DNA from: Istiophorus platypterus
Taxonomy: Eukaryota > Chordata > Actinopteri > Istiophoriformes > Istiophoridae
NCBI GenBank assembly: GCA_016859345.1
Contig: CM029129.1
Span: forward strand, 313,501 to 377,500
Direction: 5' to 3'
DNA: 64,000 nt
Part shown: positions 49,001 to 62,900 of the stretch, piece after piece
Layout of the letters: each line of letters begins with the position of its first letter
Numbering within the stretch: the stretch's first letter is position 1
Translations under genes and position numbers: made by a program
The notes under the pieces: model-generated
What the model saw: the letters and a program-made list of their open reading frames with translations, nothing else
Told to the model about the DNA's origin: nothing
Database searches by the model: none

Positions 49001-49841
49001 AAAGGGAGTTTTTCGTTGCCACTCTAAGCAAGTGGTTGCTCATGGGGGAAATGTTGGGTCTCTGTAAATAATAACTATAAAGAGTCTGGTCTAGACCTGC
49101 TCTATATGAATAGTGCCCTGAGAGAACATCTGTTATGATATTGCACTATATAAATAAAATTGAATTGAATTGAATTGAATTGAACTGGCTTATTACCTTC
49201 CAAAAGAAGCACTTATAGAAAAATGCCTTATGTGGTTACTGATGCAGGAACAGGTGTACAAGTAAGAAAAACACATTTTTGGGCCATCTAGAGACAGCTA
49301 AAACAGGCTGATGTATCATCAACGTTTAAAGTTTATGTCTTGATCTTGAATGTAAGTCACTCTCTTTTCACTATTTTTGGTCTACTCCAATCCCTCTAGG
49401 AAATGCTTGGCTCTTTAGCTGCTAAATGCACTGCTATGTTCACCAGCTAGTCACTAAATGTGTCAGCTATTTGCTCTTAAGCAGGTAGTGGCCTTTTTAC
49501 GTTTTTTTTTCTTTGAAACCAGCTGTTTTTGCAGCCAAAAACAATGCTGTCAGAGACAACCACAACAGTAAAGTTTGGTGGCTGTACTTAGCAAATAGAA
49601 ATCTATTAACATGAGTGTTGATTATCAGAAATTTAATGACATTTTTGTTTTAGGGAAGAGATGAAATATAAAGTAAAATCCGCTCAACTTGTCACAGAAA
49701 ACTACTCTGGGGAACAGACTTTTTTCAAAACCTAACACTGAAACTTCAGGGTTCTTTCAGTTGTAGCTGTTGGGACATTCCAATTACAGCCTCTACTTGT
49801 AACATTTATCCTCCTTAACCACACATACCTTCTTATTCTGA

Positions 49842-49888
<47 letters not shown>

Positions 49889-52800
49889 TGTGTGTCTGTT
49901 ACCCATAGACTCTATTTATATGCAAGAACATGGGGACAAGAGATAAAGAGACTGACTTAAAGGCAACATGCAAATGACATAAGGGTCTCAGTTGGTTTAA
50001 ACTCGTGCAGAATCTAATTGAATACAAAATCTGATACCTGCTTTTCAAAGTGTGGAAAATAGGAGAGGCAACCTGTGTTAAAAACGCAATGTCATTGACA
50101 GCTAAGAATTTAGTTGTTTTGTACCACCAGAATTTAAGCATTCCCATAATGACAATTTCTTTCACAACACAGCACAAATTCAGTCTTGTTTACACTCACC
50201 CAGCACTTTCTTAGGAACATCATACTAATCCTGAGTAGATCCTCCCTTTGCTCTCAAAACAGTGTCAATTCTTTGTGGGATGGATTCCACAAAATGGTGG
50301 AAACATACCTTTGAGCTTCACAGATTTGCTAGCTGCCCATTCCTGTTGACTATCTCAAGTGCTACCACATCCTGAAGGTGCTTTATTGGATTAAGGCTTG
50401 GTAAATGGGGAGGTCACTGAAGTCAAAGGTGTGTCAAGACAACATTTTCCACACCATTACACCACCATCACCAGCCTGGACTGTTGAAACAAGGCAGGTA
50501 TGATCCACTGATTCATGCTGTTGATGTAAATTCCGAAATTTCCAACTACAAGCCTCAGAAGAAATCCAGATTCATCAGACCAGGCCATGTTTTCCAGTCT
50601 TGAACAGTCCAATTCAAGGGAGCCTGTGTCCACTGTAGCCTCAGATTTCTGTTCTTGGCTAACAGGAGAGGAATGGCCTTCTGAGTTACTGCAGCCTTTC
50701 TGTCAGCTCCAACCAGTCTAACCATTCTCCTCTGACCTCTCTTATCAACAAGGTGTTTCAGTTAAAAGAACTGCTTCTCACTAGATGTTTTTTGTTTTTG
50801 GCACCATTCTGAGATCGCTCTTGTGAATCTTGTGCATGAAAATCCCACAAGATCAGCAGTTTCACAAATACACAAAGCAGTCTGTCTGGCACCAACAATC
50901 ATGATATGGCCAAAGTCACTGAAATCACACCTTTTCCCCTACTGATGTTTGAACATTAGCTGAAGCTTGTGATCTGTATCTGCATTGGTTAATGCATTGC
51001 ATGTTGCCAAATGATTTATTTATTTATGGTTTATTGGATAGATGTTTTAATGAGCAGATTCACAGGTGTTCCTGATGAAATGCTTGGTGAGTGTACAGCA
51101 TGTGTTTCTCACGCTGATAACATCATGTTCTTTCTGGTTTTCAGTCCTGTTACCCATCCTCTTCTTCACAACCGTTTATAAGGTAGCGAGCAGAAAGAGC
51201 TAAGTGACAGCTAATGCTGGAGGAGCCCCTGTAAGATGTTCCAAGTTACTGACACACAGAAAATTCACTTCAGTGAGCTGACACTCTTGTATATTATACT
51301 ACAGGCTATTGTATTCTACTTTCAAATATACAACAGATTTAGGAAGCAGATTGATTTTGATTTACCACCGTAGACAGATTTGTATTAAAGTCATACATTT
51401 CGCCCCACCACCAAATAAATAATTATATTAAAATGGGCAGTGGCATCGGCACTTGCAGATGGTCTCTTCATTCATTGATAACTTTTATGATTAACAGTTA
51501 GGACAGGCCTGGTGTGTTACCTGCTGCATGCGTAGCGACTCTAGCTCTCTTTCTAGTCTTGTACGGAGTCGATGCTCGAGTTGTTCTCTCTTCTCACAGG
51601 CCGCCTGGAGCTGAGCCAGAGCTTGCTGCATCCTCTCCACCTTCTCCACATAAACCTGCTTCTTCTTTAGCTAAGAACATACAGAAAGAAGGAAATATTT
51701 GCATCATGGTAACTCTGCTGCCATAATTTACCTTCACACAAGGCCAAACAGACAATTCCAAATGTCAAATAAACCTTCAAAAGTCTTCAAAAAACACTAT
51801 CATAGAATTTGACCTGTCTGTGAAGGCAGATATTATTCGATCTAGGATATTAGAAAATTGGGAATTCTCCCTTAGTGTCTATGAGAATATTTGTTGGCTC
51901 AAGATGGCAAATTTAATACATATCAAGTAGTTATGAGGTGTCCAGGACAAAGAAACCCCAAAAGTTTTCAAACACCCAGGATTCTTATTGTCTACTTCGA
52001 TCTGTTTCTTTTTGCTGACCAAATTGGGTCAAAAACATGTTTCAGTGCCGTAAATACCCACAGAAATCTGTCCATGGAGAACCAAAAAAAAAAATCAAAA
52101 GACTTCTGGTATTAATCTTAGACTGGAGCCTAAACTTAACGAATGCTCCTGTACAGTACAGGTAACTATGGAAGCATGGTCCAGCCACTAGTGACACAAC
52201 TGACACAAGCAACTCTTGAAATAAATGACTAAAAATCTGAATCGCAGAAAAGCAGAAAAGATGCAGGTGTTAACAATCCTCCTTTGCCAAGAGCCTGACC
52301 GCTAGCTGTGGTACCAAATCTAGCTTTGTTTGGCCTGGAAAGGTAGAGAGGAAACCGCAAACTGTCCCGTTCATCTTTTTGATTACGATGTCACACTGTC
52401 ATACAATCCTGAAAAAGTGAACTATAAAGATACAAATGATCCTCACAGGACAAATCTGTGGAGTCTTACATAAGGAAATCTGGGGGATTCATTATGCTCA
52501 GTGGAAAAATTTCCCAAATGTCCTCCCAATGCAAAGGCTTTTTATCTTCATCCAAGGCCTAGGCCACAGTGAAAGCTAGACATCTGTAATGTATGGCATA
52601 GCTACAAAGTGATGGGGATTCGATTTCTTTAAAAAAATAATGAGAAACTTTAGCAACACTGAGCAACATTTTGTTGTCTCAAAATGGCCTAAGCCCTGCA
52701 AACAAGGATTTGGAATGAACAGCCACTCCATCTTTACCCTCTTAAGTTCAGTAAAGCATTTTCATAACGCACTGAAAATTTTTGACTTGCCCTATGGTTT

Positions 52801-55800
52801 ATCAGAAGTGCTTTAATTTTGGGTAAATCTCTTAACATTACAAGTCATATCTGTCTTTATGTTTTCTTTGTTTTCTCAGGCTTATATAAATATTGGATTT
52901 GTGTAAATAATAGAGGCATTCCGCCCAAGCTCCTCTGCCCTTAATGATAATTTAAGTAATCAAAACACCTTATACCCTTTTGGAGAGTTAACCCAAAATT
53001 CTCTAGTTGTAACTATTATACCAGACACTATTAGTTTTTAGCAATATAACTAGCTAAACCATGAACCAAAATCAGGACTTAATCAAAATAAAACTGTAAA
53101 AGCAAAGAGAGCTCAGTATTCCTGAATAAATACAAGGTTAAATTTTGGGGGTCTATAGATTAAAACACAACATAAATGGACCTTGCCATTTATGATAACC
53201 AACTGAAACAAGGAAAGTTCCCAAGAGCATATGGGGAACATTTAAAGTTATCCCTATAAAATATAGTCAGGCCGCCTCCACATCCTGCATGGGCTGATGA
53301 AAAAAACTGAAACTGAAATGGAAATTTTTCGTTTAATGCAGCACAGTCACCTGGGCTTGACCAAGTCTCAGTAAGCAGGAAGAAATCCCTCTGATTAGTT
53401 AATCTAAAGTAATTATCTCTGAAACTATTTCCTTGTATTAGCTGTTTGGTGTTGTTTAGTAATGGAATTTCAAAAGGAGTAAGACTGATATTTATTACAA
53501 AGCAAGATTTATAACAAATATTATGTCAATAAAACAACAAGAGACATACAACAAACAATTTTTTTTATCTGCTAACATATGGCAATTAGTTCACAAGTAG
53601 CAATAATGTAGGCAGGAAAATACCCTTAGCCTCCACCTCATCCATTACAGATACAGAGCTTAGGATGTATGGAATGGATGTATACATATGTATATTTATA
53701 ACTGATTTATGGTATTCACTGTTTGGTTCTATGTGGTCTTATTTGTACTTTTTTGTACTTTGTACTTTAGAATAAATACATTTTCAGTTCACTGTTTAAA
53801 TCTGAAAATTATCTGTGCTGTCATTTCATATAAAAGAACAGTGCTTAAATGTAAAATATTCTGCCTTATATTGTTATCGAAATACTACCCAATTTTTAAT
53901 CCTTAACCCATATATAGCTATGTGAAACCTCTGCTGCACTTTCTTATCCTGTGATTTGGAGGGATGCCTTTATGGATTTAAATTTTAATGTGTTAATGAA
54001 TCTGCAAAATAATTACATTTAGTGTCCAGACAAATATAAATATCTTAAGACAGATTACAGATGGTACTTTATTCATGTTTAGAACGGTGTTTTAGAACGT
54101 TTAGGAGAGGAAGACAGAGGACAGAAGAGCTGAGAGAGGGCAAGCAGAGGGCCAAGAATCTGAAGACTCTTACATTTTAGTAGAGAAAATGATGGAGCAG
54201 GAGCAACTCCTTTGTTCTGACAACAAGCGGGCGTTTTGTGTCAGAGGCCAGCTTTGGCCCAGCTCTGACCCGTTTCCTGTCCTTTACAGGACCTCAGTTA
54301 GGACCCCTCCTGGAGGAGAGGGACTCCTAAAGGAGGGGGGCTAACTGACTAACTGAGAAGGAGGAAGAGGACTGGAGAAAGAAACAAACACACAGATACA
54401 AGTGTTTTGGAAAAAAGCTTGAGGGGCTCAGAGGTCATGACTTTGATGTGTCCACTGTAACTACAGTGATCATCTGTGAAGGAGCAATTTTCCAGTGCAA
54501 CTGTTCCATCTTTTTAAATGCTAATATCAGCAGGTCATCATTTATTTTCTATTTCACATATAAACTCCTTTTATTGGGCAGTGTTGCTGTTCTATTATTG
54601 TTAAGCAGTGCCAAGCCAGACTCTAAATATCTGAACAATTACAGAAATGCCATGACATTTGCTTCATACCGCATATCAATGATACCCAAAAGATGAATTA
54701 GAATGATTTTGATGATCTTCTGACTTTCCATTTAGTAACATCATCAAGTCAAAATTATAGTGTCCAATACTTTGGTTAATGATCAAATACCTGAATACTC
54801 GTGACATTCTGATAATTCTCAGCTATACTTTGTGTTTAGTGCTGATCAACAACTGGTAAACATAGTAAACAATATATATTTGTTCAGCTGTCTATAAGAC
54901 TGATTTGAAACAAAGGTTAATGGTAAAATTATGACCAAACAGCCTGTCATACATCACAGTTTACAAACATTCCTGCTTTGCTGTGTAATGAGGGATTATT
55001 ACAGACATACTTTCAAGTTGAATTATAAATAAAGTTGTTAAGATATTCAAGATAAACTGTTGGCTTGATTACCACCTGTCTGTGTTTGATATATTATGTA
55101 GAGATTGTGAAGTTGCATGTAACTCCAATTGAGCCAAAGTGTCACAATGCACGAAAGTGTGTTGGCCATTTGCAACAATATAAAAGAAAGTGCATGGTAC
55201 ATTTAAGGTATTTGATGAATAGTAACAACATTAATAAATGAAACAATTCTACTTTTCCCGCCTAAGATATTGCTTGATGCTTCATTTTTAATTAAAGTAC
55301 AGCTATTCCCATCCACAGCCACCAGTGGACATGACAGTATAAAGAACCTTCACTGAGTCAGACAGACAGGTCAGCAGATCAGTGAGGAGAGACTGGTGTC
55401 AGATAGCAGGCCAATACCAGACCAGTACTGAGGCAACAGCACTGAGAGACTTTCCACTAAAGTAAAACACTGGTAACCAGGAGACACAAACTACTCGCCA
55501 AGAATCCAAACAAACAATAAAGTGACCTGATTTGCAGCTTTTCTTCACACAAATAAGGCAAGAAATCCTAGGTCCTTAAAAATCTGTGCTCTGTTAATTT
55601 ACACAGCATTGCGTGTATTTACATAAACATATACAGAATATACAGAAAAGAAAAGTTGTTTATTGTTGTTTATTCTGTGTCTTTCTATGCCATTACTACC
55701 ATTGTACCTTTCCTTTCATTGTAAAAAATGTTTTTTTATTTCAATGATATATCATTTTCATAATTTTTCTCCTTAAACTAGTTATTACCATTAATGCTAA

Positions 55801-56885
55801 GCTGAATACATAATTGATACAAGGTGTTAAAAGGAGTAAGTTTTGGTTTTTAGTTCACTCTCAACAATCTCCACCAGCATCAGAAACTCGTAAGACAAAG
55901 TACAAGCAGCCCAGGCTAAACAATCACAGTTCTTGTTCTCACAGTATGGTATCTCCATTGTAACCATGGCCCACATGTAGTTGTGTTTTTGAAGAAACAC
56001 ATGTTAGCTGCAGTGTAGCTATGGCAGCTACATGTGAAGACTGCCTTGCTACACCATAACACTCAACTATGAATGAAATTTTTTATGTTCTTCCATGACT
56101 TTTTGTACACAGCAGTATAAACAGATGTAGCCCTGAAAGTAACATTTAAAAAGCAATGACTTTATTATTACAAGCAAGACTCTGTTGTCTTATTCTTAAA
56201 CTTCAGATATCTGCAAAATATGTATGGGCTAAGATTTTGTTGTGGCTGTTGGCTACTAAGATTCAACTCTTGGAGCCATCTCAGAGTCTCCACAGCCTGA
56301 AGCATTTCTTTCAATACGTCTCTTGTTTGATTAAGAAAACATCATGGTGGGATATGTGTTTTTTATGTATTGATCTAAATTGTGATTTTCTGGCTCTGAT
56401 AACATTGACATTAAGCAGCAAGCTCAAATCAAAAAACCAGGATTACATCCAGTAAGAGTGATAGGTAACGCCCTTACCTCCTCCTCCAACTTGACTACTT
56501 TGGCCTGGGCATTGTTGAGTGCTTGGTCTCTGATCTCAATGTGTCTCCTCTGGTCTTCAGTGGTGGAGCGTAGCGCATTCAGCTCCATCTCCAGCTTCTC
56601 CTTCTCACGCAGTGTTTCTTTGTCTGAACATATGAATCCATGCGCAAATACATTGCTTTCCTCTATATTTTTTAAATTAAGTTATTGTCATGCACATCAC
56701 AGATCAGTAATGTTACATTTTATTTTATGCATGGATTAGTTTGATTAATGATGGATTTGAGAACTAATGAGAAAGTATAAGTTTTGTGTTTCTTCAGACA
56801 CATCAAATTAGACGGATGATCAAGCTGTTCGGAAATTGTGCCTGACAAAATGCCATGGGTGCTATGTTGAGTGTCCCAAGCTCTA

Positions 56886-56933
<48 letters not shown>

Positions 56934-59900
56934 TGTGTGAGTGTGTTTGTTTGTTTGTGTGTATTACTCACTCTGTGTGAGCAGTTGAGAGATGGTTTTG
57001 CGGTTGTCCTCTGAGCCATCACAGTCTTTAGCAGCAAGCTGCTTATTGGCTGTTTCCATGCGTTCTTTAAAAAGCACACAACACAACACAAATGCTCATA
57101 GTTGGGACACACGCACAAAAAATATTAGGAAATATTTAGTATCAAATTCTTACACTTTTTACAGGCTTAGGTAATATCACATAGGACTAAGTATAGTGGG
57201 AATACATTTCAAAAGTGTTCTCTAAAAGCAGGTCAGTATGAATGTTAAAGAAAGTCTAGCAACTTTCCTTCATTACTTTCCCTGATCATGATACTTTAAT
57301 TAACTCACCAATCAAACACAAAAGACTTGCTTCGAAACAACTATACATTTCACAGGAATTTCTGTTACTGTGAATAGTTAAGCAAATAAAGGGAAAGCTC
57401 CAAGGGACAAAGTTAAAGATGACACATTTCTTTAATATTTTAAGCATGATCCCTTTTTTATTTCCATCTTTAAAGTTTCAAAATAACCAAAAAGGAAAAG
57501 ACTCTGAAACAGAAGTTTAGGCATCGTGCATGTCCAGTACTTTGTAACACCTCCTTTGGCAAGTATCACAGCTTGTTAACACTGTTTTTAGCAGCTAAGA
57601 GTCTTTCAGTTCTTGTTCAAGGGATTTTCACCAATTGTTCTTTGTAAAAGCTTATAGTCCTGTGAGAGTCTTAGGCCGTCTTGCATGCACTGCTCTTTTT
57701 GCATGCACTACTCTTTTTAGGTCTATCCACAGATTTTCTATGAAGTTTAGGCCAGGGGACGGTGACAGCAATGGTTAAACCCTCACTGTAGAGTGTTTTA
57801 AGTGTGATGTTTTGTCTCCAGAATCTGCTGGCATCTAACTGAATCTATTCTACCCTCTACCAGTGAAACATTCGAATGGCTGCAACACTAGCCCAAAGAA
57901 TGACTGATCCAACCTCCTGTTTAACAGTTGGAGAGGTGCTCTTTTCATGAAGTTTTACACTTTTTTTCTAAAAACATACCTTTGCTCATTGTGGCGAGAA
58001 AGTTCTACTTTAACTTTGTCAGTCGACAGGACTTGTTTCCAAAATGCATCCAACATCTTTAGAAGTTCCTTTGCAAACTTCTGACACTGTATTTTGTGGT
58101 AAAGGTGCAGGAAACATTTTCTTTTTATGATTTTTCCTTGATGGTTTTATACGTGCCACCTCTCACAGTATGCTAAATACTCTTGAAATCTTTTGCAGTC
58201 AAACAGGAGTTTTGATTTGCCTTTACTAGCAATCCTACTAAGCATCTCTCAGAGAGTTTTCTTTGCCTTCCAAACCTCAACTCAACCTCCACCAGTAATG
58301 TTAACTGCCATTTCTTAATTACAGTACGAACTGAGGAAACGGCTACCTGAAAAAACTTCTTAAAGCCTCCAGTTATTTTAATATTCAGCCCATGGCCGCT
58401 GTTTGTTGGGGCATTGTTAGGAGTCAGAGTATTTTTAAAGAATTGAAATTTGCATCACCTGAATTTTTCTAACAAGTACTTTGATCAAGCCATAACCCTA
58501 ACAAACTAATTAATGTCTGAGACGATGGTAAAAGTAATGAGAGCTCAAATCTCTTGGGGGACCCAAGCTTTTGTATGGTGCTCTTTCTCTTTTTTCACAT
58601 TCTAAAATTTTACAAAACAAAAATAATACACTAATCTTTCTTAAAATGTTGATAAGGCTGTTTCACCTTTAAATTTGGATTTCAGTTCATTTTCTACTCA
58701 ATTAACAGTTACAACTTTTTTAAAACAACAGAAGCGTTTGCATACAGTCGCATGCGAACGCTTTTGTTGAGAGCCTTTATCTTTGGTATAGGTTTGGTAG
58801 TTTTACGTGTAGACATGCATTTGTCTGTAACAGTTGAGCTATTTTACATTAACAAACCAGCACTGCATATGAAGGCTTGTTATATTAAAAGGTGCAGCCC
58901 AGTCCTGTCAATTAACTGAATGAAAATAAAGTCAGTGAAAAACAACCTTGAGAAAGTACGAGAACATAAACAGAAGAGGTCACTCTGAAATGAAAAAGAT
59001 CCCTTCTTATACGTAAATGTGCAATCTCGCCAGGCATTTTAAAGTGAATACAAGCTCACTTACAAATTAAGTGTTAATACTGTCTTTTGCAATCATAGAG
59101 CTGTCTCATTGTCTTTTACTCGCATATATTAACACCTTTATTCAATTTATCATTTCTAACCCCTTCCCTAAAGAGTTGGCTGACTGGCTCATAAGGAGTG
59201 CGAAAGTCCCCATCCACACAGGCTGCAAGTGGAAGGCACGAGCTGAGATAGACCATACCATCACCAGTACGAAACACCAAGAGATGATGGGCTTAGTCCA
59301 GACGTGTCGCACTGTCCTACGCTGGGGAGCAACACAACAGTTTTGGTCAGAAGACTCCAATAACCAGCAAAAGTCCATGGTGGATGAGGTCACCAGGCTA
59401 GAGAAGGAGCACTGCCATATAAGGGCAGTGTCTCAGGGTCAACAAGGAGCCTGGATCCTATGGGGCGCTACTGTAAACAGACACATCACCTAGATAGACA
59501 TTTGGAGGACACCACAATCCAGACTCAGCTATGTGTATAGGGCAGCCTACAACACCCTCTCATGCCTCTGGAATCTCACCAAGTAGTTTGGAAGTGAAGT
59601 AGGCTGCCCACTGTGTAACAACATCAAGGCAAGCCTCCACCAGATGTTATCAGGATGCAAGGTGGCACTGACCCAGGGACTCTTAAGGAGGGACCATGAT
59701 CAAGTCCTGGCTAAGGTGGCTAAGGAGCTGGAGAGAAGCAGGATAGTGACAAACAGCACACCAGAAACAGCAAAGCCTACCCCAACAGTATTCGTCATGC
59801 CAGGCAGCACACACCTGCCTAGCTTTCAAGCAAGCTTGAAGTAAGCTTGAAAGCTAGGGTTTACTCTGTGGAGAATCAGATGCTGGGGCTTTGTCAGCAG

Positions 59901-62900
59901 AGCAGTAGTCCAGCTGCTTTTTAGTGCTGGCATGACAGAGACAAACCTGCAAAAAGCACAGGTAAGAAGCAGAGGAAGCCAGCTAACAACTGTGGCTCAA
60001 GAGGAAGAGCAATGGTCTGGGGGCAACACCCCTGTAAAACCACTGCTCCCCAACAATTTGGTACATTAAAAAAAACAAAGAACTGCACTGGGACACTCAG
60101 CAACACCAAAAGGTCTGGACGATCACAAAAGAGTGGATAATGATAGAATTCTTTCCTTAGTGAAGAAAATCCCCTTCATCTAGCAAGGTTAAGAACACTT
60201 TCAAGGAGGTAGGCATATCATTGTCTAAGTATACAATCAAGAGAAACCCTAATGAATTTAAAAGCAGAGGTTTTTACCACAAGTTGCAAACAACTGGTAA
60301 CAGAAAGGCCAGATTAGGCTTTGCTAGAGAGCACCTAAAAAAAACCTTCCCAGTTCAGGAAAAAGATTCTTTGGACAGATGAAACCAAGATTAACTAAGA
60401 ATGATGGGAAGAGACGAGTATGGATAAGGAAAGGAACAGCTCTTCATCCAAAGCCACCACATCATCTGTCAATCATAGTGAGGGCAGTTTATGGCATGGG
60501 CATGAAAGGGCTCCCAATGGAATTGGGTCACTGCTGTTTATTCATGTTGTGACTGCTGATAGAATTATCAGAATAGGCCTAGTGTATGCTACCTGCTTAG
60601 ATTCAGCCAAATGCTGGAAAACCAACAGGATGATCCTTCACAGTAGGATCGATAATTACCCAAAACATGCAGTGGAAGAAATCCAAGATCTTCTCAAGGC
60701 AAAGAAATGGAATCTTCTTCAATGGCCGAGTCAGTCACCTGACATGAGCCCAACTGAGCATGCTTTTCACTAACAGAAGACAAAACTAAGGGCAGAAAGA
60801 CCCACAAAAAAGCAAAAAGCAAAAAGCAGAAGGCCCCTCTGATACAGGCCTGGCAAAACATCTCAAAGTAGGAAAATCAGCATTTGCTTATGTCCATGGT
60901 TTTTAGACTTCAAACAGTCATCGACAGCAAAGGATTTTCAGCCCAGTATTAAAAATACTCCTTCTATTTCTATGTTGGTCTGCCCAATTACCTCCGAGCC
61001 CCTGAAAATGAGAGACTAGGTATAAAAATTCCTAAGGGCTTACTGCTATATTATGTTGTTTACCCCCAGACCCCATCCTCTTTAAATTAAAGCAGAAAGT
61101 ATGTTATCATTTACAATGATTTGAAATTTTCATGGCTTAATTTTAAATCCATTGCAGTGGTGTATAGAGGCAAAATTGTGTCACTGTCCAAATACTTAGG
61201 TACCTAAGTCTATAGGGTGCTTTTCTAGTCTAGTCTTCCACTCTAAGAGTTTTATTAGCTTTATGCCACATTCACACACACACACACACACACACACTCA
61301 TACACTGCATTCCCACACTCAAACAATTTTGGCTTCAATATCTTGCTCAAGGACACTTCAACATGTAAACTAGAGGTGCCAGAGATCAAACCACCGATCT
61401 TCCGGTTAATGGATGACTCCATCTACCTCCTGAGCCACAGCCACCCCAGAATTGAACAGAATAGAAAACACTTTATTGTCAAGGCACGGCAGGACAACTG
61501 TCTTGACTTACAGCAGAGGTAGAACATAGAGAGTACTATTATAGGACACAATGATAAAGACACTGAGAGACTAAGGAAAAGAAAAGAAAGGCATCTAATG
61601 GGGATGTAAGTGTTGTGCATGTTTTGATAGGGAAACTAACAATTCAGAGCAACCACAGAGTGGATTTTCTTTTTTCTGCTAATAGGGGAGGATACCCCAA
61701 CTTTCTGGTAATATGGTGCTCCTTATTTGTTTGGCGTGCGAATCTAACAGATGGTCAATTCCTACACTGTGCCCCTTTAAGGTCAGAGACTTTTTTTTTC
61801 AGCTTAATGCACAATGATGGGCTAACAAGCTGTCCAATAAACTACTGAGTACAGTGCAAAATTTTTGTCATATATTTCATGTTTAACCTATCAACAAACT
61901 CTCCCATTACATTTTTAGACTTTTTTTTCAATTTTCTGAAAAAAGACAAAACATACAGGAAATTGGTTCTGCCAGTGTAGTAATGTGTTGAATTTGGAGT
62001 GTGATTTCAACAGTTACTGCATGGTCAATGCTCCTCCTTGTTCTCTCACCTCGGAGGTCCCTGTTGAAGTCATGCAGCCGGCGCACCTCCAGCTCCAGCT
62101 TGTTCCTCATGGTTTTCTCCAGGGCCTCCCTTTTGGAGGAAGACTTAGCAAGGTTTTCATAGGCCTCGGACACCAGCTGGATCTCTGTTTCCAACTGCCC
62201 GCAGACACATTGAGGAATGAAGCAAAATAGAGGGACGACAGTGAGGTTGAAGTAGGTCCATTTTTTTCACTGAAATGCTGTATAATTTATTTCTCTGCTA
62301 CATTAGTACATCTAGTCATTTTCTTTTAAAACTATTAAAAGCAAGGAAACACTGCCTGTGGAAGTCAGATTTTCATACTAAAAAGACTAACTTTGGCCAA
62401 TATCCATTTGTCGGATCTAATTCAGACTGTTGAAGTCTCATATTAGTTTCCACTGAATTTAGGAATGCATACATGCATTACATGGAACGAGGACTGTGGA
62501 TTTTGTCTACCATGACTTACATTGAAATGCTTTTTAGAAGGGATCTCTTTGTGGTCAGTATGCACAGTGGGGGCATTTGCAACATTCAATAACCTTTACA
62601 ATGTACATATTGGTATGTCAGTATTGTTTTAAACTAGACTTTAAAAATTTTGAGCAGATCCTTTGAAGTTCTTTTGCAGAAGATACCTTATGCAATTTGG
62701 TGACTTTTTCGCGGCAGGCCTCCATCTCCTGTCTCAGCAGCCTGTTCTCCTCTGTCAGCACATCCACCATCTGGTGGGCACGTGCCATCATAGCAAAGGG
62801 TTCCCCCTGCAGGTGGGAGTAAGAGTGAGGCTGGGGGAAATGCCCAGCCTGGACTGGCAGCTGGAGCTGGGGAGATGCCGGTGCGTGGAGCTGCTGCTGT

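Noticed and set aside
60420..60773. 117-residue frame considered as a host gene
   Set aside because: Its sequence is the C-terminal part of a Tc1 transposase (W-P-S-Q-S-P-D-M-S-P-T-E-H) with stops and frameshifts on both sides.
61390..61447. tRNA gene on the - strand
   Set aside because: A- and B-box-like blocks are present, but the cloverleaf is not maintained and the same head recurs with a common body at other sites, so it is a SINE.
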